Source: Candidatus Omnitrophota bacterium
GTDB lineage: Bacteria > Omnitrophota > Gorgyraeia > Pluralincolimonadales > Pluralincolimonadaceae
NCBI GenBank assembly: GCA_028706795.1
Contig: JAQTVK010000079.1
Location: forward strand, 1 to 5,341
Direction of reading: 5' to 3'
Length of the DNA: 5,341 nucleotides
Translations under genes and position numbers: made by a program
Shown here: piece by piece, positions 1 to 4,089 of the stretch
Layout of the letters: each line of letters begins with the position of its first letter
Numbering within the stretch: the stretch's first letter is position 1
The notes under the pieces: model-generated
Database searches by the model: none
Told to the model about the DNA's origin: nothing
The model's input: the letters and a program-made list of their open reading frames with translations, nothing else

Positions 1-912
1 GGTGCCGAGGACAAGCGCCTTGTATATCTCCTCTATGCTGCCCAATTTTTCGAAGCGGCGCGGAGGAAAAGGCGGCCTTATCTTTACCTCGCATCTCTTC
101 AGCGATAATTCCTTGGCCCTGTAATTATTGACCGCCGGCTTCCTCTGGGGCGCCTTCCTGTATTTAAGATATTCCTCGGGGTCGAGGTCGAAAAGCGCAA
201 TATCCTCCTCGAACTGCTTCCCGCGCGCTAAAATACTGCCCTTCCAGCCTATCACCATGCTCCCGCCGTCGAAGACGAGCTCATCTTGGCCGCCTACCAT
301 GTTATCGTAGATCACTATCGCGGCAGTCTGCTGCGCCCTCTCGACAAGCATCTTTTCGCGCGCCTGTATTTTGCCGGCATGATAAGGCGAAGCCGAAATA
401 TTGATTACGACCTGCGCGCCCATATCGACCGCCTCAAAGCTCGCAGGGCCGCAGCACTCCCAGATATCCTCGCAGATGTTCAGCCCGATCTTAAGGCCTT
501 CGAACTTGAAGGCGAAGGATTCGTTCCCGGGCTTGAAATAACGTTTTTCGTCAAATACGCCGTAATTCGGGAGGAGTATCTTATGATATATGTGGATAAG
601 TTCCTTGTCGCGGATAAGCGCGGCCGAATTGTACAGCCCATCCCTGGCCTTGTCAAGGCAACCCAGGATTACTATGATATTATCGGTTTTATGGACTATT
701 TCGTTAAGCGTTTTCACGGCGTCATCTGTAAACTGGGGCTTCAGGAGGAGGTCTTCCGGCGGATAGCCGGTTATGGCGAGCTCAGGAAGGATGACAATGT
801 CGCAACCCAATGATCTTGCGTCACTTATGGACTTTACTATCTTCTCTTTGTTGCCCTGAAGGTCACCCACGGTGGGGTTGATCTGGGCTATACCAAAGCG
901 GATCGGCTCCAT
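1..912 (-). CDS. nadE: Glutamine-dependent NAD+ synthetase, N-terminal glutaminase domain (3' end cut by window edge)
   Basis: This enzyme makes NAD+ from deamido-NAD+ and ATP in the cytoplasm, using ammonia that its N-terminal nitrilase-type (CN_hydrolase) domain releases from glutamine. The 304 codons read open from the ATG at 912 to the window edge. They match the glutaminase domain: MEPIRFGIAQINPTVGD at the start, then the three catalytic residues Glu44 (ILPELAITGYPPEDL), Lys111 (HKILLPNYGVFDE) and Cys147 (NICEDIWE). The visible part ends in EEIYKALVLGT, the usual junction into the ATP-binding synthetase domain, so that domain with its SGGxDS loop lies beyond the left edge. A GAGGTG Shine-Dalgarno site 4 bases before the ATG supports the start. 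The gene is transcribed divergently from the gene at 1156 and has its own promoter. The need for glutamine fits the nearby glnA, but no shared operon is visible. Family assignment is firm. Only the integrity of the C-terminal half is unknown. Confidence 0.95.
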   Translation of the reverse strand, partial: MEPIRFGIAQINPTVGDLQGNKEKIVKSISDARSLGCDIVILPELAITGYPPEDLLLKPQFTDDAVKTLNEIVHKTDNIIVILGCLDKARDGLYNSAALIRDKELIHIYHKILLPNYGVFDEKRYFKPGNESFAFKFEGLKIGLNICEDIWECCGPASFEAVDMGAQVVINISASPYHAGKIQAREKMLVERAQQTAAIVIYDNMVGGQDELVFDGGSMVIGWKGSILARGKQFEEDIALFDLDPEEYLKYRKAPQRKPAVNNYRAKELSLKRCEVKIRPPFPPRRFEKLGSIEEIYKALVLGT

Positions 913-937
913 TTTCACCTCGCTAATTTAGCCCCTT

Positions 938-965
938 ATTATACCAAATTTTTCCGGAAATGCAA
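938..965 (-). promoter_or_regulatory. Sigma70-type promoter of nadE
   Basis: On the minus strand a perfect -10 TATAAT (938-943) is preceded by TGG, giving an extended -10 (TGnTATAAT). A weaker -35, TTGCAT (960-965), lies 16 bases upstream. Predicted transcription start is near 931, giving a leader of about 19 bases that contains the nadE ribosome binding site. The spacer contains a perfect 10-bp palindrome, TTTCCGGAAA (951-960), which could be a regulator site or chance. The boxes are seen directly; activity is inferred. Confidence 0.75.
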
Positions 966-987
966 GAAAAGATTTTAGCCTCTTTTT

Positions 988-1087
988 TCCTGAAATTTAA
1001 GCCTCGCTCGGCATTTCATTATTACTCGCCTCTACCAAATATTACTGCGTCATAAACCGGCTCTTCGCGAGGCGTTAAATTTCAGGA
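988..1087. repeat. Bulged 20-bp inverted repeat in the divergent intergenic region
   Basis: The left arm 988-1007 (TCCTGAAATTTAA then GCCTCGC) is the reverse complement of the right arm 1067-1087, apart from one extra base in the right arm (G1074). That is 13 + 7 paired bases around a 59-base interior (1008-1066). No protein-coding frame is evident inside it, no T-run follows either arm, and I see no target-site duplication, so it is neither an obvious intrinsic terminator nor a proven miniature transposon. It lies between the two divergent promoters. It could be a MITE-like element, a regulator-binding dyad or the base of an RNA stem. Confidence 0.6.
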
Positions 1088-1105
1088 TATAACAAGCAAT
1101 AATCC

Positions 1106-1134
1106 TTGCCTTTGGGGGCAAGTTTGGATACAAT
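1106..1134 (+). promoter_or_regulatory. Candidate sigma70-type promoter for the gene at 1156
   Basis: A -35 box TTGCCT (1106-1111; four of six consensus bases) and a -10 box TACAAT (1129-1134; five of six) are separated by 17 bases. Transcription would start near 1141, leaving a short leader with the AGGAGG ribosome binding site. A 6-bp dyad, CTTGCC-TTTGGG-GGCAAG (1105-1122), covers the -35 box and half of the spacer, so a repressor could sit there. This is the best promoter I can find upstream of the gene, but activity is inferred. Confidence 0.5.
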
Positions 1135-1144
1135 TTAGTAATAC

Positions 1145-1150
1145 AGGAGG
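1145..1150 (+). promoter_or_regulatory. Ribosome binding site deciding the start at 1156
   Basis: The consensus AGGAGG lies 5 bases before ATG 1156 but only 2 bases before the in-frame GTG at 1153. Two bases is too close for efficient initiation, so the ATG is preferred and the protein starts MKKVL, as expected for a signal peptide. Confidence 0.8.
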
Positions 1151-1155
1151 CAGTG

Positions 1156-2028
1156 ATGAAAAAGGTACTGATCGTATGCGCGGCGGTCGCGCTGTTCGCG
1201 GTGAACGGGTGGGCGGATACGGTGACTTTCAAATCCGGGAAGAGGATCGAAGGGAATGTCAAGGCGATAACCAACGATACCGTGACCGTCGACATTTACG
1301 GCGTGACCGAAATGACTTATGACCTCGCCGACATACAGGAAATCAACGGGCAGATAATAGACCTTAAGCCTGCCGCGCCTTCGGCCGTACCCGTTGAGAC
1401 TGCCGTCCCGGAGGCTGAAACTGCCCCGACAGGAATAGCGCCTGTTGCCGAGGTCATGGCAACGGCGCCTCCAAGCGAAATCCAGGAAGAAATGATACTG
1501 CCCCCCTCCTCGGGAGAAACCATTAAAATCAAATTATCGGATAAAGAAAACAAGGCTGCCTTGGCCGTCATAATGGCGTTCCTCGGCATCATATTGACTA
1601 TCTTTGCGATTTTTTATATCTCCTCGGCCATATGCCTCCAGGTTATCGCGAAGAAAACGGATACCGGGAACGGATGGAGGGCCTGGATACCCATCGCGAA
1701 CTTATTCCTGGCATGCAACATAGGAAAGGTTAGATATATTTGGTTGTTGCTGCTCCTCACCGGATTTGTGCCGTTGGCCGGGGCATTTCTGGCGCCGATA
1801 TGCGACTTGTTCCTTTTCGGTTTTATTTGGTACAGGATCGCCCTGGTGCGAGGCAAGGAAGGATGGATCGGGGCCATTACGGTCATTCCCGTCGTGGGGC
1901 TGTTTACGATGGGTTATCTGGCCTTCTCGAAAAAAGAAGAAGGGGCAGCTCCTGTGCCCAACATTGGGGGTGGGCAGCCAGCCAATCCTTTAGGAACCGC
2001 CCCTACTTATAAACCGCCTCTCGAATAA
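1156..2028 (+). CDS. Exported/membrane protein of unknown function: N-terminal beta-rich domain, Pro/Ala linker, multi-pass membrane domain (DUF5684-like)
   Basis: No specific function can be given for this 290-residue protein. Residues 1-20 form a signal peptide (two Lys, a hydrophobic core, likely cleavage after NGWA). Residues 21-70 (DTVTFKSGKRIEGNV... then TYDLADIQEING) resemble the small beta-barrel-like domains with a 'sGk.ieG.v' pattern that occur on exported proteins of several Gram-negative phyla. A Pro/Ala/Glu-rich linker follows (about 71-120), then a hydrophobic region with segments near 135-160, 194-214, 214-230 and 237-257. The stretch AKKTDTGNGWRAWIPIANLFL (165-185) resembles the DUF5684 signature of a charged lysine turn, W.AWIP..N and a second segment. 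A Gly/Pro-rich tail ends the protein. The N-terminal domain is predicted to be outside the cytoplasmic membrane. The gene stands alone, divergent from nadE and convergent on glnA, with a 2-base gap. Reality of the gene is well supported by its RBS, signal peptide and domain layout. The domain names come from memory of patterns. Confidence 0.85.
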   Translation: MKKVLIVCAAVALFAVNGWADTVTFKSGKRIEGNVKAITNDTVTVDIYGVTEMTYDLADIQEINGQIIDLKPAAPSAVPVETAVPEAETAPTGIAPVAEVMATAPPSEIQEEMILPPSSGETIKIKLSDKENKAALAVIMAFLGIILTIFAIFYISSAICLQVIAKKTDTGNGWRAWIPIANLFLACNIGKVRYIWLLLLLTGFVPLAGAFLAPICDLFLFGFIWYRIALVRGKEGWIGAITVIPVVGLFTMGYLAFSKKEEGAAPVPNIGGGQPANPLGTAPTYKPPLE

Positions 2029-2034
2029 GCTTAT
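2025..2034. other. Palindrome containing the stop codons of both convergent genes
   Basis: ATAAGCTTAT is a perfect 10-bp palindrome. The TAA of the plus-strand gene (2026-2028) and the TAA of glnA (2031-2033, minus) are its symmetric halves. There is no intrinsic terminator between the genes and no room for one, so each transcript must end inside, or run antisense into, its neighbour. Confidence 0.6.
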
Positions 2035-3542
2035 ATGTCAAAATAGAGGTAGAACTCGTAAGGATGCGGACGCATTCTAACGGCGTCTATCTCTTTTTTC
2101 CTCTTGTATTCAAGCCAGATGTCAATCACGTCCTTGGTGAAGACCCCGCCCCTGAGCAGGTATTCATGGTCCGCTTCCAGGGCGTCGATCGCGCGCCTCA
2201 GCGACGACGGGACCGTGGGTATCTTTGCCATCTCTTCCCCGCTTAATTCGAAGAGGTCCTTGTCAGTCGGCTTGCCCGGGTCGATCTTGTTTATGATGCC
2301 GTCCAAGCCGGCCATGAGCATAGCGCTGAATGCTATGTAGCCGTTGCATGACGGGTCGGGCGGCCTGAACTCGATCCTCTTGGATTTCGGGCTGTCGCTG
2401 TACATCGGGATGCGTACGGCGGCCGAACGGTTGCGCGCAGAATAAACGAGGTTGACCGGCGCCTCATAGCCCGGGACGAGCCTCTTGTAAGAATTCGTCG
2501 TCGGAGCGCAGAAAGCCATGAGGCTGTTCGCGTGCTTTAAGAGGCCGCCGATATAATACTTCGCGGTCTGGCTCAATAGCGCGTAGCCGTTCTTGTCGAA
2601 AAAGAGGTTCGCGCCGTTCTTCCAAAGGCTCTGGTGGCAATGCATGCCCGAGCCGTTATCCGCGAAGAGCGGTTTAGGCATGAAAGTCGCGACCATGCCG
2701 GCCTTTTTGGCCATGTTCTTGATGATATATTTGTACATCAAGAGGTTATCGGCCATCTTGGTCAGTTTGTCGAACTTGATGTCGATCTCGCACTGGCCGG
2801 CCGTGGCGACCTCGTGATGATGGACCTCTATGTTCACTCCCGCTTCCTTCATCTTGAGGATTATACGGCTCCTTAAGTCCTGGAGCGAATCGTGCGGCGG
2901 GACCGGGAAATACCCTTCCTTGTAGCGTATCTTGTATCCTAAGTTCGGGTCTTCTTTCTTTCCGGTATTCCAGTCGCCCTCGTCCGAGTCGATGAAATAA
3001 TAACCTGAGTTCTCGTTCTGGTCGAAGCGGATATCGTTAAAGATGAAGAATTCGGCTTCGGGCCCGAAATATACGGAATCGGCTATGCCGCTATCCTTTA
3101 GGTATTTCTCCGCCTTCTTCGCGATATAGCGCGGATCGCGGCTGTACGGTTTGCGAGTGAGCGGGTCGTAGATATCGCATATGACGCTCAAGGTCGGGAC
3201 CTCGCATACCGGGTCGATGACCGCAGTCGTAGGATCCGGTATCATGATCATGTCCGATTCCTGGATCTTCTGGAAACCGCGTATCGAGGAACCGTCGAAC
3301 CCGATGCCATCGACCCAGATGGAGCGTGTTATATCGTCCATCTCAAGCAATTCCGAGGCCGGTATCGAGAAATGCTGCCAAAGCCCGGGAAGGTCATTGA
3401 ACTTGAGGTCAATGATATCGATCTTCTTGTCTTTGATTAGTTTCATCACGTCGCGCGCGGCCTTTTCGTCGAACGAGCCGTTCGTGAGCGGATTCTTAGT
3501 CTTCACTTCCGCCGTCCCCTTCTTTGCTGCTTTCCCTTTCAT
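2031..3542 (-). CDS. glnA: Type I glutamine synthetase (GSI, beta-like) lacking the adenylylation tyrosine
   Basis: This enzyme condenses ammonia and glutamate with ATP to make glutamine in the cytoplasm; GSI enzymes are dodecamers. The 503 residues carry the family signatures in order: GFDGSSIRGFQ (81-91), the metal-binding FGPEAEFFIF (159-168), HHHEVATAGQ (241-250), KPLFADNGSGMHCHQSLWKNG (290-310, with His301), NSYKRLVPGYEAP (350-362) and KRIEFRPPDP (388-397). Active-site residues of the E. coli enzyme appear conserved. The extra segment before YFPVPPHDS (about 182-210) is typical of the beta subtype. The adenylylation motif reads DKDLFELSGEE, so Phe431 (codon TTC, 2250-2252) replaces Tyr397 of E. 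coli. About 26 extra residues at the N-terminus contain six lysines. The start is supported by GGGAGGT 8 bases upstream, so this extension looks translated. The gene follows amt and glnK on the same strand, after a gap with its own candidate promoter. Confidence 0.97.
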   Translation of the reverse strand: MKGKAAKKGTAEVKTKNPLTNGSFDEKAARDVMKLIKDKKIDIIDLKFNDLPGLWQHFSIPASELLEMDDITRSIWVDGIGFDGSSIRGFQKIQESDMIMIPDPTTAVIDPVCEVPTLSVICDIYDPLTRKPYSRDPRYIAKKAEKYLKDSGIADSVYFGPEAEFFIFNDIRFDQNENSGYYFIDSDEGDWNTGKKEDPNLGYKIRYKEGYFPVPPHDSLQDLRSRIILKMKEAGVNIEVHHHEVATAGQCEIDIKFDKLTKMADNLLMYKYIIKNMAKKAGMVATFMPKPLFADNGSGMHCHQSLWKNGANLFFDKNGYALLSQTAKYYIGGLLKHANSLMAFCAPTTNSYKRLVPGYEAPVNLVYSARNRSAAVRIPMYSDSPKSKRIEFRPPDPSCNGYIAFSAMLMAGLDGIINKIDPGKPTDKDLFELSGEEMAKIPTVPSSLRRAIDALEADHEYLLRGGVFTKDVIDIWLEYKRKKEIDAVRMRPHPYEFYLYFDI

Positions 3543-3574
3543 GCTGGCTTACCTCCCTTATTTTTTATGCCAAA

Positions 3575-3617
3575 AGTATACAAGACCAATGTTAAATCCG
3601 TATTACGCATATGTTAA
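3575..3617 (-). promoter_or_regulatory. Candidate glnA promoter with 11-bp-spaced upstream activator boxes
   Basis: The minus strand has a good -10, TATACT (3575-3580), but no recognisable -35 at the normal distance. Instead three hexamers lie exactly 11 bases apart: TTAACA (3612-3617), a degenerate GTAATA (3601-3606) and TTAACA (3590-3595). The nearest ends 9 bases from the -10. In Pho-box promoters, direct repeats with 11-bp period replace the -35 in a similar position, and OmpR/PhoB-family regulators (PhoB, Bacillus PhoP, actinobacterial GlnR) bind such arrays. Transcription would start near 3568, with a leader of about 25 bases containing the GGGAGGT site at 3551-3557. The architecture is seen directly; which regulator binds is inference. 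Confidence 0.55.
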
Positions 3618-3620
3618 ATC
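3589..3620 (-). repeat. Two perfect 10-bp direct repeats, 22 bp apart, upstream of glnA
   Basis: GATTTAACAT occurs at 3611-3620 and again at 3589-3598 on the minus strand. The starts are 22 bases apart, about two helical turns, so both copies face the same side of the DNA just upstream of the candidate -10. The flanking bases differ, so the 10-bp unit is sharply bounded. Confidence 0.8.
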
Positions 3621-3651
3621 TCAAAGCCGTCCGGCCAATCGGTTCGCTTGG

Positions 3652-3727
3652 GCGGGTCCTGCCTGCCGAGCACCTCATCCCTTTTGCTTGCGCAAAAGGG
3701 ACAAGGGCTCCGTCGGCAGTCACCCGC
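3652..3727 (-). other. Nested GNRA-capped hairpin between glnK and glnA
   Basis: Three coaxial inverted repeats nest here. The outer one is 6 bp (3652-3657 with 3722-3727), the middle 7 bp (3663-3669 with 3713-3719), and the inner a perfect 9 bp (3679-3687 with 3692-3700). Read as minus-strand RNA, the direction of amt-glnK-glnA, the inner stem is CCCUUUUGC closed by a GCAA tetraloop, which is of the stable GNRA class. Asymmetric internal loops of 2/5 and 12/9 bases separate the stems. It begins 6 bases after the glnK stop codon and ends upstream of the glnA promoter boxes. No U-run follows, so it is not a classical intrinsic terminator. It could be a processing or 3'-stabilising structure, a cis-regulatory RNA, or a dispersed genomic repeat. 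Confidence 0.65.
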
Positions 3728-3733
3728 TTCAAT

Positions 3734-4075
3734 CTAGCCGATCGCAGAATTCCCCTTTTCCCCTGTCCTTATCCTGATACACTCCGGCAATTCCATGATG
3801 AATATCTTGCCGTCGCCGACGTGGCCGGTGTGGGCGCCGGATTTTATCGCTTCCGCCGCGGGCTTGACGAAATCGTCGTTGACCGCTATCTCGAGCTTGA
3901 CCTTCTTAAGCAGGCTTCCCGCCTCCTTGTGGCTCCTGTAGACCTCGGAGATGCCTTTTTGGCGGCCGCGGCCCATGACACCGGTCACGGTGACCAGGTG
4001 TATCTCTTTTTCCTCCAGCTTTGTCAGGACATCATCCAGCCTGTCAGGCTGGATGATAGCTATGATATATTTCAT
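3734..4075 (-). CDS. glnK: PII nitrogen regulatory protein (GlnB/GlnK family) without the uridylylation tyrosine
   Basis: PII proteins are cytoplasmic trimers that sense ATP/ADP and 2-oxoglutarate and control Amt transporters and nitrogen enzymes. The 113 residues match the usual length of about 112. They include MKYIIAIIQP at the start, the 2-oxoglutarate and T-loop base GRQKG (37-41, Gln39) with Lys58, the C-terminal signature TGHVGDGKIF (83-92), and the ATP-site arginines in RIRTGEKG (101-108). In the T-loop, Tyr46 is present but position 51, the uridylylated Tyr in E. coli, is Glu (codon 3923-3925). The loop reads EVYRSHKEAG. An in-frame ATG lies two codons upstream at 4081, but the AAGGAG site is 2 bases from that ATG and 8 from ATG 4075, and the family normally starts MK, so 4075 is chosen. 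The gene sits 12 bases behind amt, the linkage expected of a GlnK-type PII that gates Amt. GlnB versus GlnK naming rests on that context. Confidence 0.95.
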   Translation of the reverse strand: MKYIIAIIQPDRLDDVLTKLEEKEIHLVTVTGVMGRGRQKGISEVYRSHKEAGSLLKKVKLEIAVNDDFVKPAAEAIKSGAHTGHVGDGKIFIMELPECIRIRTGEKGNSAIG

Positions 4076-4083
4076 TGTCATGT

Positions 4084-4089
4084 CTCCTT
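4084..4089 (-). promoter_or_regulatory. glnK ribosome binding site overlapping the amt stop codon
   Basis: The minus strand reads TAAGGAG, so the last two bases of the amt stop codon (TAA, 4088-4090) are the first two of the AAGGAG Shine-Dalgarno site. Ribosomes ending amt therefore uncover or occupy the glnK site, an arrangement typical of translational coupling. It also selects 4075 over 4081 as the glnK start. Confidence 0.75.

Noticed and set aside
286..813. A 175-codon open frame on the plus strand
   Set aside because: It lies entirely antisense to nadE, whose frame carries the catalytic motifs. The protein resembles no family and there is no convincing ribosome binding site.
1156..1179. 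Lipoprotein signal using Cys8 of the 1156 protein
   Set aside because: The residues before Cys8 (LIV) do not form a lipobox and the preceding segment is too short. An ordinary signal peptide cleaved after Ala20 fits better.
3615..3640. Possible sigma54 (-24/-12) promoter for glnA around TTGGCCGGACGG
   Set aside because: A GG is present, but the required GC about 10 bases downstream is missing and the flanking TGGCAC/TTGC elements do not match.
3652..3727. Intrinsic terminator of the amt-glnK transcript
   Set aside because: The stem is strong, but no U-run follows on the minus strand, and the internal loops do not fit a compact terminator.
3652..3727. Glutamine riboswitch (glnA RNA motif)
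   Set aside because: The location near glnA invites it, but I could not recognise the three-way junction of that class, and the element lies upstream of the predicted glnA transcription start.
3181..3777. A 198-codon open frame on the plus strand across the start of glnA and the intergenic gap
   Set aside because: It is antisense to conserved glnA codons and runs through the hairpin and promoter region into glnK. It is a by-product of GC-rich codon use on the opposite strand.
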